64,000 bases of DNA from JAVKBW01 sp040222995 (lineage in GTDB: Bacteria > Pseudomonadota > Alphaproteobacteria > UBA8366 > Aestuariispiraceae). The notes beneath the pieces were generated by a model. That model worked only from the letters and a program-made list of their open reading frames with translations. It made no database searches and was not told where the DNA came from. The stretch spans positions 248,001-312,000 of the forward strand of contig JAVKBW010000046.1 of the NCBI GenBank assembly GCA_040222995.1, in the 5' to 3' direction. The position numbers were made by a program, and so were the translations under genes. This document shows, piece by piece, positions 45,239-54,047 of this stretch (positions are counted from its first letter, which is position 1; every line of letters starts with the position of its first letter).

Positions 45239-45471
45239 TTGTAGCAAGTTTCCGCCGCTCCCGTGTCAACGTCAGCCGGGAAAATGCGAAAATATGTCAA
45301 CCATCGTTGTTAATGTGAATGATTTGTGCGGACTGCTGCAAACCGGACCCCGAGACAAGCCAATCCGCCGCGGCCTTGATCCTACCGCTGCCTTGAAACC
45401 GGGCGATTTCGTGCAATATGAGCCGTGGGAGCGGGCTATCGACAGATACTGAATCGGATAGCGTGTGTTAA

Positions 45472-46023
45472 ATGTCTCTTGATGCGAGGCGGTTGGCGAA
45501 CTGGAACTATGCTGCCTGCCATCCGGACTCGGATCCGTCCGCCTTCGGACCCTTCGAAAAGATTATCGGCCTGTGGCGGTCGAAACGCCGCAACGGGGCT
45601 GCTTTGCCGCGCCGCAAGGACTTCGACTTTTTCGATTTCAAGGGTTGGTGGGGCCGGGTGTCGATCGCCCGGATCGAGCCCGATCCGTTCGACATCCGCT
45701 TCGTGCTGTGGGGTACCCGGCTTACCGAATGGTGGGGCGTCGACTATACCAACAAACGGTTGGGTGAAATGTCGATCACGCCGGATGTCTGGCAGGTTCT
45801 GGAAAGCAAGTATTTCAGGGCCATGGCCGAAGAACCGTTTATCGGCCTGGTCAGCGGTTCGCTCGACCAGCACGCACGGCCCTTTATCCGGGTTGTCGGC
45901 GTCGACCTGCCGATGTCGGACGGCGAGACCGTCTCTCATGTCCTGTCGGCCTATGTCGAGGCGAAGCAGACCGATACGATAACAAGCGTCATGCCGGATG
46001 CGCCGATAGACCATACGTTCTAG
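45472..46023 (+). CDS. PAS_5 domain protein
   Basis: 183-residue cytoplasmic protein of the PAS_5 type, common in alphaproteobacteria. The core runs about 45-165: LPRRKDFDFFDFKGWWGRVS, then FVLWGTRLTEWWGVDYTNKRLGEM, which is the PAS fold with the family's aromatic residues. No output domain is present. The 382-nt region upstream holds a terminator and candidate small RNA. Ligand and function unknown. Confidence 0.8.
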   Translation: MSLDARRLANWNYAACHPDSDPSAFGPFEKIIGLWRSKRRNGAALPRRKDFDFFDFKGWWGRVSIARIEPDPFDIRFVLWGTRLTEWWGVDYTNKRLGEMSITPDVWQVLESKYFRAMAEEPFIGLVSGSLDQHARPFIRVVGVDLPMSDGETVSHVLSAYVEAKQTDTITSVMPDAPIDHTF

Positions 46024-46078
46024 CCGCGGTAAGCGGCGACCGGTTCGATTTTGGTGATTTTTCAACGCTCCGGAAAAC

Positions 46079-46153
46079 TGGAGCGGGCGAGGCGATTCGA
46101 ACGCCCGACATCAACCTTGGCAAGGTTGCGCTCTACCCCTGAGCTACGCCCGC
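46079..46153 (-). tRNA. tRNA-Gly (GCC)
   Basis: Acceptor stem GCGGGCG/CGCCCGC, encoded CCA end (46081-46079), D-loop, anticodon loop CTTGCCAAG with anticodon GCC, and T-loop TTCGAAT are all present. It lies between the PAS_5 gene and proX on opposite strands. Confidence 0.97.
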
Positions 46154-46297
46154 GTGCCGAGACACAAACAATCTCTGACAGCTTCATTGGAAGCGGCGCG
46201 GATAATACGCATCGCGCACCGCATTGCAAGCCCCGTTTTGTTTCGGTAAGACGCCGGGCGTAAAGCCGGTTTCCGCCCGCCATTCAAGGACCAGTCC

Positions 46298-46855
46298 ATG
46301 CCCGATTCCGATGCCTCCGTCCCGACCGCTGACGCCGCGCCCCGGTTTGTCGATACCGACCTATATGCACGTCTCGATGGCCTGGATATCGCTCACCGCA
46401 CCGTCGAGCACGCGCCGCTGTTCACGGTCGAGGAAAGTCAGGCCCTGCGCGGCGAATTGCCGGGCGCGCATATCAAGAATCTGTTCCTGCGCGACAAGAA
46501 AAAGAACATCTGGCTGGTCACCGTGCTGGAAGACCGCGAGGTCGATCTAAAGGCGCTGAAAACCCTGTTCGAGGCGCGCGGCAATCTGTCTTTCGGCTCG
46601 GCGGACCTGTTGATGGACGTGCTGGGCGTCATCCCCGGTGCGGTTACCCCGTTTGGCGTTCTGAACGACACGGAAGGCCGCGCGACAATGGTGCTGGACA
46701 AGGCGATTCTGGCCGAGGAAACCGCGAATGCCCACCCCTTGCGAAACGACCGCACCACGGCGGTGGCGTCGCAGGATCTTGTGGCTTTCCTGAAAGCGGA
46801 GAATCACGCTCCCCTGTTACTGAACTTCGATACGATGGAACTGGAAGAAACCTGA
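46298..46855 (+). CDS. YbaK/EbsC-type aminoacyl-tRNA editing protein (ProX-like)
   Basis: 185-residue free-standing editing domain that hydrolyses misacylated tRNA (Ala-tRNAPro for ProX-type). Family motifs HIKNLFLRDKKKNIWLV, GSADLLMDVLGVIPGAVTPFGVLND and MVLDK are readable; the Lys for catalysis is in HIKNLFL. AAGGA lies a few nt ahead of the ATG at 46298. Followed by a thioredoxin-TPR gene on the same strand after 72 nt. Confidence 0.9.
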   Translation: MPDSDASVPTADAAPRFVDTDLYARLDGLDIAHRTVEHAPLFTVEESQALRGELPGAHIKNLFLRDKKKNIWLVTVLEDREVDLKALKTLFEARGNLSFGSADLLMDVLGVIPGAVTPFGVLNDTEGRATMVLDKAILAEETANAHPLRNDRTTAVASQDLVAFLKAENHAPLLLNFDTMELEET

Positions 46856-46927
46856 CCGGTCCGGGGTTGTCGACGGGGCACATGCGCGCCATGTTCATGT
46901 GGGACAGGTTTTAAGGAAAAGTGAAGA

Positions 46928-47845
46928 ATGCAACTCGATCTCGGTGCTGCGGCTTCGGCCGCCGATCTCATCAAGGATACGTCGACCGCTGAATTCCAGG
47001 CCGATGTTCTGGAAGCCAGCATGGACGTGCCGGTTATCGTCGATTTCTGGGCCCCCTGGTGCGGCCCGTGCAAGCAATTGGGGCCGATTCTGGAAAAGGC
47101 CGTTACCGCGGCCAAGGGCGCGGTCAAACTGGTAAAGCTGGATATCGACCAGAATCCCGAAATCGCCCAGCAGATGCGCATTCAGTCGATTCCCGCCGTT
47201 TACGGTTTCGTCGGCGGCCGCCCGGCCGACGGTTTCATGGGCGCGGTGCCGGAAAGCGAAGTGAAAAGTTTCATCGACCGGCTGGTCCAGCTTTCGGGCG
47301 GCGAGTCCGGCGACGATCCGGTCGCGGCGGCTTACGAACAGGCCGAAGCGGCGATGGAAGAGGGGGATTACCAGGGCGCCGGCGGCATATACCGCCAGCT
47401 TGCCGAGCATGATCCGGAAGACATGAAGGCCGTCGCCGGGCTGGCGATGTGCCTGATCCGGATGGACCGTATCGACGATGCGAAACAGTTCATGGCCGGC
47501 ATTCCAGCGGACAAGGCGGACGACCCGGCGCTGGACGGCGTGAAAGCCGCGCTGGATCTGGCGGACCAGGCCGAGGCGGCGAAAGGCGCGCTGGGCGGCC
47601 TTCAGGAAGCGGTTGACCGCAACCCGGACGATCTGCAGGCGCGCTACGATCTGGCGGTTGCGCTGTTCGGCACCGGTGATGCCGAAACGGCGATGGACCA
47701 CCTGCTCTATATCATATCGAAGGACCGGGCCTGGAACGACGAGGCCGCCCGCGTGCAGTTACTGAAGTTTTTCGAGGCGCTGGGCCCGACCCACGAACAG
47801 ACGGTCGCTGGACGGCGCCGCCTGTCGTCCATTCTGTTCGCATAG
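46928..47845 (+). CDS. Thioredoxin-TPR protein (CnoX/YbbN-like)
   Basis: 305 residues: a thioredoxin domain (about 10-120) with FWAPWCGPCKQLG (Cys45 and Cys48), then a C-terminal helical TPR-type region (about 150-300). The intact CxxC means redox activity is likely, unlike E. coli YbbN (SxxC); CnoX-type chaperedoxins of alphaproteobacteria retain it. AAGGA lies near the start. First of a linked set with the Lon-N protein and a Trm112-like protein. Confidence 0.92.
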   Translation: MQLDLGAAASAADLIKDTSTAEFQADVLEASMDVPVIVDFWAPWCGPCKQLGPILEKAVTAAKGAVKLVKLDIDQNPEIAQQMRIQSIPAVYGFVGGRPADGFMGAVPESEVKSFIDRLVQLSGGESGDDPVAAAYEQAEAAMEEGDYQGAGGIYRQLAEHDPEDMKAVAGLAMCLIRMDRIDDAKQFMAGIPADKADDPALDGVKAALDLADQAEAAKGALGGLQEAVDRNPDDLQARYDLAVALFGTGDAETAMDHLLYIISKDRAWNDEAARVQLLKFFEALGPTHEQTVAGRRRLSSILFA

Positions 47846-47860
47846 GATGATGGATCAGCA

Positions 47861-48520
47861 ATGAGTGTCTTTGACCCCGCCCTGGACGATTTACCGGCAA
47901 CCTTGCCGATCTTTCCGTTGTCCGGGGTGCTGTTGCTGCCGCGAAACCAGTTGCCGCTGAACATTTTCGAACCGCGCTATCTGGCGATGGTCGACCATGC
48001 GCTGGCGGGCGGGCGGATGATCGGCATGGTTCAGCCGCGCAATCCGGAAGCAGACGATCCGCCGCCGGTTTATCCGGTCGGTTGCGCCGGCCGTATCGTG
48101 CAGTTCGAGGAAACCGAAGAGGGTCGGTATCTGATTTCGCTGAAAGGGCTGATCCGGTTTACCATCGCCCGTGAAATGCCGGTCGATGAAGAGAATGGAT
48201 TCCGGCTGGTGCAGCCGGACTGGACCGGGTTCGGCGAGGATTTGTCGCCGGAAGAGGAAGACGAGCTTGACCGCAGCCGGTTGCTGGCGTCGCTGAAAAC
48301 CTATTTCAAGCAACAGGAAATCGAGGCGAACTGGGAAGCCATTACCGGATCGCCCGCTGAACGGCTGATCAATTCGCTGTCCATGGTCTGCCCCTTCGAA
48401 TCGTCGGAAAAACAGGCGCTGCTTGAAGCGCCGACTGTGGTTGACCGTCTGGATGTGTTAACATCGCTGGTGGAAATGGCGGTCATGGAAACTTCGCACG
48501 GCGATGGCCGGCCGCAATAG
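47861..48520 (+). CDS. Lon N-terminal domain protein (substrate-binding, LON family)
   Basis: 219 residues: the Lon N-terminal fold (LPIFPLSGVLLLPRNQLPLNIFEPRYLAMV, then GCAGRIVQFEETEEGRYLI) without the AAA+ or peptidase parts. Such stand-alone LON domains occur next to thioredoxin-TPR genes in alphaproteobacteria. Starts 15 nt after that gene, so they are co-transcribed; function unknown. Confidence 0.88.
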   Translation: MSVFDPALDDLPATLPIFPLSGVLLLPRNQLPLNIFEPRYLAMVDHALAGGRMIGMVQPRNPEADDPPPVYPVGCAGRIVQFEETEEGRYLISLKGLIRFTIAREMPVDEENGFRLVQPDWTGFGEDLSPEEEDELDRSRLLASLKTYFKQQEIEANWEAITGSPAERLINSLSMVCPFESSEKQALLEAPTVVDRLDVLTSLVEMAVMETSHGDGRPQ

Positions 48521-48538
48521 ACAGGAAAAGATGGAACG

Positions 48539-48724
48539 ATGCCGGAACCGCGCCAGGTCGACCCGAAACTGCTTGAATTCCTTGTCTGCCCCGTCACCCA
48601 CGGGCCGCTGGACTATGACCGAGACGCGCAGGAGCTGATCAGCAAGCAGGCCGGCCTCGCCTATCCGATCCGCGATGGCATCCCCATCATGCTGCCTTAC
48701 GAGGCGCGTGAAATAAAAAGCTGA
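48539..48724 (+). CDS. Trm112-like (YcaR) small protein
   Basis: 61 residues: VDPKLLEFLVCPVTHGPLDYD followed by LAYPIRDGIPIMLP. This is the Trm112/YcaR family, which in eukaryotes activates methyltransferases. Only one of the usual zinc-binding Cys is present, as in bacterial YcaR members. It starts 18 nt after the LON-N gene and ends 47 nt before a DUF971 gene. Confidence 0.9.
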   Translation: MPEPRQVDPKLLEFLVCPVTHGPLDYDRDAQELISKQAGLAYPIRDGIPIMLPYEAREIKS

Positions 48725-48771
48725 CGCCGGTTAGCGCGGACGCCACGGCTCCGGAAAGAAAGCACCCGATC

Positions 48772-49152
48772 ATGGCTGATGAAGACCGTTATTCGACCAA
48801 GGTCTGGCCGACCGAAATCCGTCTGAAAAGCGACGAGAAAGCGCTTGAAGTCGATTTTGATGACGGCACATCGCACCGATTCCCGGCGGAATACCTGCGG
48901 GTTGAAAGCCCGTCGGCGGAAGTACAGGGCCATTCCGCGGCACAGAAGAAAACCGTGCCGGGCCGGCGGCATGTCGGCATCATGGGGCTGGAACCGGTCG
49001 GCAATTACGCCGTGCGCATCAAGTTCGACGATCTGCACGATACCGGTATCTTCTCCTGGCAGTATCTCTGGGAACTGGCGCGCGACCACGAAACGCGCTG
49101 GGCCGATTATCTGAAAGCGCTGGAGCGTCAGGGCCTGAGCCGCGATCCATAG
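48772..49152 (+). CDS. DUF971 (gamma-butyrobetaine-hydroxylase-like N-terminal) protein
   Basis: 126 residues matching DUF971: VWPTEIRLKSDEKALEVDFDDG, FPAEYLRVESPSAEVQGH, VGNYAVRIKFDDLHDTGIFSWQYLWEL. The family is a small beta-rich domain possibly linked to Fe-S biology. No catalytic His/Asp of full hydroxylases are present. Last gene of the plus-strand run 46298-49152. Confidence 0.92.
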   Translation: MADEDRYSTKVWPTEIRLKSDEKALEVDFDDGTSHRFPAEYLRVESPSAEVQGHSAAQKKTVPGRRHVGIMGLEPVGNYAVRIKFDDLHDTGIFSWQYLWELARDHETRWADYLKALERQGLSRDP

Positions 49153-49174
49153 GGATATCGGGCCACCGGGATTT

Positions 49175-50185
49175 CTATTCGGCTGCGGCCAGCAACGGCG
49201 TTTCCTGCAACGGCGCTGCCGGCTTCGTTCGCGGATCATACCGTGAATACTTCGATTTGAACGCCTTGTAGGCGTCGCGAAACTGCGACGCGCTGCCGGG
49301 GTCTTCGTCCTCCGCGATCGCCAGATATTCCAGGATAAGCGGTTCCGCCTCGTGCATCAGCCGCAGCGAACGGGAAAACTGTCCGTACCGGTAGGCTTCG
49401 TCGGCGCTGTATTCCAGCTCTTCCGCCTTGCGTTTGATCGTAAAGAAATCCGGTGTGTACGGGATGGCGGCGGCATCGTGCCGATCCGCCGTTTCAAAGT
49501 CGCCGATTGCCTTGGCGCAGGACGCCATCAGCCGGTGGCGCTTTTTCACCACGCCTTTTGTGCAGCAGGTCTGTTCGATGGCAAGGGCTTCCCGATGCAG
49601 CCGGTAGGCCAGCGCGGGGTCGTCGCACAGGCCGGCCAGACGGATCCGCCAGTCGATTTCCGAAACGCGGCGCGGGCGGTCGTCGTATACCGCGTAGAGG
49701 TCGAGAGCCGTTCTGCCGTAGATGAAGGACGCGGCCGTCAGGGTCGCCGCGGTTTCGATCATGGCCCGGTCTTTCGCGATGGCCCGGCCGCGGCACAGAA
49801 ACAGGCCCAGCCATCCGGCCTGCCGGGCGAACAGGGTTTTCGTGCCGTGTTTCGCGGCCAGCGACAGGGCACGGTGAAGCAGGCGGTAGGCGGTTATGTA
49901 GCAGCCCCGCGCCTCGCACCGCAGCGACCGCCGCGTCAGATCGGCCAGCCGCCGCTCTACGGGCTTCATCGGCCCGGTTGGGAAAACCGCATCGCCGGCC
50001 AGCTTCGACATGCGACGGCACATCCGTTTCGCCATCGCCATCTGAACCGGTGCCATTGCACATATTACGGCTTGCTGCCGCAGCACCCAGACGGGCGGGT
50101 AGGCCCTCATGCCGTCGACCAGATAGGCGACCGAGAAACAGATCCCGGCCATGCAGACGGCAGTGAGGGCAATCGTATCGACCAT
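49175..50185 (-). CDS. Hypothetical protein with N-terminal membrane segment
   Basis: 336 residues, no family recognised. One hydrophobic N-terminal stretch (about 5-23), then a basic region rich in Met/Arg (AMAKRMCRRMSKLAG) and helical repeats reminiscent of TPR-type packing (about 90-300). Convergent with the DUF971 gene, ending 22 nt from its stop. Ordinary host codon use. Confidence 0.5.
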   Translation of the reverse strand: MVDTIALTAVCMAGICFSVAYLVDGMRAYPPVWVLRQQAVICAMAPVQMAMAKRMCRRMSKLAGDAVFPTGPMKPVERRLADLTRRSLRCEARGCYITAYRLLHRALSLAAKHGTKTLFARQAGWLGLFLCRGRAIAKDRAMIETAATLTAASFIYGRTALDLYAVYDDRPRRVSEIDWRIRLAGLCDDPALAYRLHREALAIEQTCCTKGVVKKRHRLMASCAKAIGDFETADRHDAAAIPYTPDFFTIKRKAEELEYSADEAYRYGQFSRSLRLMHEAEPLILEYLAIAEDEDPGSASQFRDAYKAFKSKYSRYDPRTKPAAPLQETPLLAAAE

Positions 50186-50276
50186 CCCTCTGCGCTACCA
50201 CCGAATGTGGTAACGGGCGACGTCTATTGGCTTGGATATGGATGAATTTTATTTCGAATTCGAGGTAACTGTATGC

Positions 50277-50798
50277 CTAGCCGGCCTTGGCCCGTATCTG
50301 CCGCCGCAGCATATCGGCAAAACAGGCGCGCCGTTGCGCCCGCGTGGCCGACGCGCCGCGAAGTTCGACAAAGGTCACCCGCAGGGCGTCCGCCGTCGAT
50401 GCATCGCTGTAGAGATAGACGTCGAGAATGCAGGTCGCGCCGTCTTTCCGGCCGGTATACTGCCAGACCTCGGCAGGCCCGTCGCGGCGGATGAAGCCCG
50501 GCGCGCCGAGGGCGGCGTTCACGTCGAGACCGTCCCCGTGGAGAAACTGATCGGGGTCGTCGTTCACCTCGATCTCCGGTAGGGGCGTCAGGCCGGCGCT
50601 GGCCTGCTGGTTCGACGGGTCGTCCGATAGCAGCGAGGCGGGCGGCAACGGGTCGGTAGTGCCTGTCTTTATCGTTTTCACGGCGGTTGGCGATGCCGGC
50701 TCTTTCTGCGCCGCGCCGGAGGAAAACGGCAGATCGGCCGCGGAACATCCGGCCAGGGCGACAGCCACAACCAGAACCGCTGACCGCCAGATCCTCAC
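50277..50798 (-). CDS. Predicted lipoprotein of unknown function
   Basis: 173 residues with a lipoprotein signal: hydrophobic N-terminus (SAVLVVAVALAGC) and lipobox LAGC with Cys at residue 18. The rest is Ser/Pro-rich then a compact domain (AEVWQYTGRKDGATCILDVYLY). Its start overlaps the stop of the EI24 gene by 4 nt (50795-50798), so both are co-translated. Function unknown. Confidence 0.7.
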   Translation of the reverse strand: MRIWRSAVLVVAVALAGCSAADLPFSSGAAQKEPASPTAVKTIKTGTTDPLPPASLLSDDPSNQQASAGLTPLPEIEVNDDPDQFLHGDGLDVNAALGAPGFIRRDGPAEVWQYTGRKDGATCILDVYLYSDASTADALRVTFVELRGASATRAQRRACFADMLRRQIRAKAG

Positions 50799-51604
50799 GA
50801 AGAACGGCCGTCCGGCAGATTGATCGTCTCCGACGGGTTCACCTTGCCGCCGGACGCCGGGGATCCGCCGCCGGTATTCTGTCCGGGATCGGTTCTGTCA
50901 GGCTTGGTATGGCGTCGCGGCAGGCCTTCGAAAACGTGAACCATCGTGGCGGCGGCCAGAACCGGCGTCAGCAGGTTCAGGACCGGCACCGTCATGCCGA
51001 AGGCGAACATCGCACCCGTTGCGGTGATCTTGCCCTTATGCGCCTTGCGCACGTCTGCGGCGTCAGCCCTGCTGAGCCGCCGGAACGCCACCATTTCATA
51101 GAATTCCCGGCCGACCAGATAGCCGTTCAGCACATAGTACAGAATGATGTTCAGCGGCGGGATGAAAAACAGAATGGCGTAGAGCGGCAGGGCCAGCAGG
51201 TTCACGCCGATCACCAGCCCGAGAAATCTGAGGGCGTCTCCGATCACCTGCGCCATCGGAATCGGCCGGGCCGGGGGCAGCGCCGGGTAATGCCGGTCTT
51301 CCACCGCCTTCACGATATCTTCGAGAAAAACGCTGACGATGGCGGTCATCACGGCGGGGAACAGGATGAACATGACGATCAGCATCGTCACGACGAAGGC
51401 CGCTTCGCCGACCCAGTCCGGGAACCAGTCAAGAAGCCCGCCGATCCAGGGCAGGTCCGTCCACGCGACGGCGGCAACGCCCCAGCCCGCCAGAAGCCAG
51501 AGTCCGACGAAAACAGCAACCGAGCCGGCGATGCCGAACAGGATGACTTTCTGGAAATTCTTGTCGCCAAGCTGATTGATGGCGCGGATAAGGGCGGCAA
51601 ACAT
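50795..51604 (-). CDS. EI24/CysZ-like membrane protein
   Basis: 269 residues with four or more membrane segments (for example VILFGIAGSVAVFVGLWLLAG; VVTMLIVMFILFPAVM; LLALPLYAILFFIPPLNI) and the EI24 pattern EFYEMVAFRRLSR then a cytoplasmic Pro/Gly-rich tail. CysZ members import sulfate, but other EI24 proteins have unknown roles; sulfate transport is not supported by neighbours here. Overlaps the lipoprotein gene downstream. Confidence 0.8.
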   Translation of the reverse strand: MFAALIRAINQLGDKNFQKVILFGIAGSVAVFVGLWLLAGWGVAAVAWTDLPWIGGLLDWFPDWVGEAAFVVTMLIVMFILFPAVMTAIVSVFLEDIVKAVEDRHYPALPPARPIPMAQVIGDALRFLGLVIGVNLLALPLYAILFFIPPLNIILYYVLNGYLVGREFYEMVAFRRLSRADAADVRKAHKGKITATGAMFAFGMTVPVLNLLTPVLAAATMVHVFEGLPRRHTKPDRTDPGQNTGGGSPASGGKVNPSETINLPDGRSS

Positions 51605-51712
51605 GGGTAAGTTCCGGTCGTTGGTAACAGGTATCAGGATTACTTAAGGATCGCCGGACGGATCGGCAAGTTTGGCGCGGTAATTCATCGGGCTCAATGC
51701 AGCGTGACCGGC

Positions 51713-52561
51713 CTAGTCGACCAGCGCATCGGCGCGCCTGCCGGCGCGTTCCAGATGGATCGGCAAAACCCGTCCGTACAATTGCCGCGTCCGTTCCGGG
51801 CTGCCGACCATGTCGGGCTTCTCGACATACGAGAAAATCGCGACATAGCGCCGGCGCGGGCCGGAAACCGGCGTCACCCGGTGCAGCGAATACCGCCCCT
51901 TGAACAATTGCAGATCGCCCGGTTCGAGCGGCAGGGTGCGCACCGGCCCGGTTTTGCCGTCCAGCACCGCCTGAACGCCGGCGTAGTTTTCGTCGGTCGG
52001 GGTGCGCAGGTTCGGGCAATACTGGAACGCCCCGCCTTCCGACCCGTTCTGGATGGCAAGCGTAACGGTGAAGTTGTTGGTATCGAAATGCCAGGGAAAG
52101 CCGTTGCCGTCCTCGACCGTATTGACGATGACATCGGCAAGCGGATCGGCGTAGTTGTAGAACGCGTCGACGCCCAGGGCCGCCTTGACGAAGGCGGGAA
52201 AGGCCGGCCATTCGTACAATGCGCGCAACCGGCTGTCGGGGCCGAAATTGTCGGCCGGCACGAAGGCGTTCGAGCGGTCGTAGAACCGGCGGATCGGGTG
52301 ACGTTCGGGAAGCGACGGGTCGTCTTTCGTGAAATAGGCGTTGGTGCGGTTGAACGACCGGTGCCCGAATACCGCCGTGCGGTCGGCTTCCGCAACCAGA
52401 TCGCCGATGCGGTCAGGCCGAACAAAGCCTTTCAGCACGGCGCAGCCGTCTTCAAGCAGTTTTTCATGTGTCTCGCTTACAAGCCGGCGGCAGGCCGGAC
52501 TGTCGAAACTTTCGATGGGGTAACGGGTAAGATCGACGATATTCGATGCGGCGGTCTGCAT
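51713..52561 (-). CDS. 2-oxoglutarate/Fe(II)-dependent oxygenase family protein
   Basis: 282 residues with the double-stranded beta-helix iron site: H158-x-D160 in WHFDTNNFTV, H227 in SLHRVTPV, and a following Arg (RRRY) for 2-oxoglutarate. The general pattern YNYADPLADVIVNTVED and LPLEPGDLQLFKGRYSLHR is typical of phytanoyl/proline hydroxylase-like or arpA-type proteins. Substrate unknown. The frame is open far upstream on the antisense of the channel gene; the ATG at 52561 (MQTAASNIVD) is chosen. Confidence 0.75.
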   Translation of the reverse strand: MQTAASNIVDLTRYPIESFDSPACRRLVSETHEKLLEDGCAVLKGFVRPDRIGDLVAEADRTAVFGHRSFNRTNAYFTKDDPSLPERHPIRRFYDRSNAFVPADNFGPDSRLRALYEWPAFPAFVKAALGVDAFYNYADPLADVIVNTVEDGNGFPWHFDTNNFTVTLAIQNGSEGGAFQYCPNLRTPTDENYAGVQAVLDGKTGPVRTLPLEPGDLQLFKGRYSLHRVTPVSGPRRRYVAIFSYVEKPDMVGSPERTRQLYGRVLPIHLERAGRRADALVD

Positions 52562-52744
52562 GGCGCCATTAATCCTGGAATGGATGATCCCAACTGCCGG
52601 AAATGATGACGAGTTTTCAGATCGCGCGATAGGGGGAATATCCGCTTTGCCGCGCCAATCCGAAATCTCTTGAAAATCCCTGTGCAATGCCGTTGAACAC
52701 GCACGGGCGAACCCCCAATGCAAACCGAAACGGGGTGAGGTTAC

Positions 52745-53557
52745 ATGAACGATACGGGCGGAACGTCGGGATCTTTGCAATCGAGGCTTGTCTCTCTGGT
52801 TGAAAGCAAGGCTTTCACCCGGTCGATCATGGCCGTGATCCTGACAAACGCGGCGGTACTGGGTCTTGAAACGTCCGGGACGGTGATGGCGGAGGTCGGT
52901 CCGGTACTGCGTGTCCTGGATAAAATCGCGCTGGTTATCTTCGTTGTCGAACTGACCCTGAAAATGGCTGCCTACCGGGCGAACTTTTTCAGACGGCCGT
53001 GGTGCCTGTTCGATTTTGTCATCGTCGCCGTAACGCTGATGCCGGCGAATGAGGGGTTCGCGGCGTTGCGCGCCATGCGCGTTCTGCGCGCCTTCCGTCT
53101 GATGTCCGTCGTCCCGTCGATGCGCCGGGTCGTCGGCGCGCTGTTGAGCGCGGTTCCCGGGATGGGATCCGTCGCCGCGCTGCTGGCGCTGGTCTTCTAT
53201 GTCTTCGCCGTCATGGCGACGAAGATGTTCGGCGATTCCTTTCCGGACTGGTTCGGTTCGCTGGGGGCGTCTTTCTATTCGCTGTTCCAGATCATGACGC
53301 TGGAATCCTGGTCGATGGGCATCGTACGGCCGGTTATGGAAACCTATCCGTTCGCCTGGGCGTTTTTCGTGCCGTTCATACTGTGCACGACATTTGCCGT
53401 GCTTAACCTGTTCATCGCCATCATCGTCAACGCCATGCACGAGGAGGCGGACCCGGATCAGCAGAAGCTGGAAGACGACCATTCGGAGCTTATGCGTGAA
53501 GTGCGCGCCCTGCGTCAGGAAATTGCGCAGTTGAGGAAAGAGATCCCATCACAATGA
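52745..53557 (+). CDS. Bacterial voltage-gated sodium channel (NavBac type)
   Basis: 270-residue one-domain channel subunit, expected to form tetramers in the inner membrane. S1-S4 voltage sensor with Arg at 109, 112, 115 and 118 (every third residue), S5-S6 pore, selectivity filter TLESWSM (Glu187) like NavMs of magnetotactic bacteria, and a C-terminal coiled coil (about 240-268). The ATG has GAGG 6 nt upstream. It overlaps a GNAT gene (ATGA). Such channels are linked to sodium-dependent motility and pH balance in marine or alkaliphilic bacteria. Confidence 0.93.
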   Translation: MNDTGGTSGSLQSRLVSLVESKAFTRSIMAVILTNAAVLGLETSGTVMAEVGPVLRVLDKIALVIFVVELTLKMAAYRANFFRRPWCLFDFVIVAVTLMPANEGFAALRAMRVLRAFRLMSVVPSMRRVVGALLSAVPGMGSVAALLALVFYVFAVMATKMFGDSFPDWFGSLGASFYSLFQIMTLESWSMGIVRPVMETYPFAWAFFVPFILCTTFAVLNLFIAIIVNAMHEEADPDQQKLEDDHSELMREVRALRQEIAQLRKEIPSQ

Positions 53558-54042
53558 CCGATATACGGATTCGGAAATACCGGCCGGAAGACCGCGAGGC
53601 CGTCATCGAGCTGGTGCGCGAGTTGCAGGTTGCGGAAGGCAAGTTCTATGACCGCGTAAAGCCGCCGGAGGAGATCGGCGACTGGTATTTGGACGGTCTT
53701 CTGGAAAGCTGCGAGAAACAGACGGGGCAGATATTCCTGGCCGATAAGGACGGTGTGCCGGTCGGCTATGCGGCGGTTCTGGCGGAAGTGCCGTCGGAAG
53801 ACAGCAATCCCGACGAGATAGCCTATCTGTACGCCTATGTTTCCGATCTGGTGGTTTCAGAGCATCTGCGTGGCCGGGGTATCGGAAAGAGTCTGCTGCA
53901 GAAATGCGAATCCTTCGCCCGCCACCACGAGGCGAAATGGCTTCGCATCGGGGTGCTGGCGAATAACGATCCGGCCGTTCGCGCCTATGAAAACGTGGGC
54001 TTCAGAACCCTGACGATGGAAATGGAAAAGAAGCTGGACTGA
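53554..54042 (+). CDS. GNAT family N-acetyltransferase coupled to the sodium channel
   Basis: 162 residues: GNAT fold with the acetyl-CoA loop in RGRGIGKSLL and an end region ENVGFRTLTMEMEK. Its ATG overlaps the last codons of the channel gene (53554-53557), indicating translational coupling. The acetylated target is not known; a role tied to the channel is possible but not shown. Confidence 0.85.
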   Translation: MTDIRIRKYRPEDREAVIELVRELQVAEGKFYDRVKPPEEIGDWYLDGLLESCEKQTGQIFLADKDGVPVGYAAVLAEVPSEDSNPDEIAYLYAYVSDLVVSEHLRGRGIGKSLLQKCESFARHHEAKWLRIGVLANNDPAVRAYENVGFRTLTMEMEKKLD

Positions 54043-54047
54043 CCGGT

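Noticed and set aside
45294..45452. 52-codon plus-strand frame upstream of the PAS_5 gene
   Set aside because: Weak ribosome-binding site, no family similarity, overlaps the candidate promoter of a minus-strand small RNA; could be chance.
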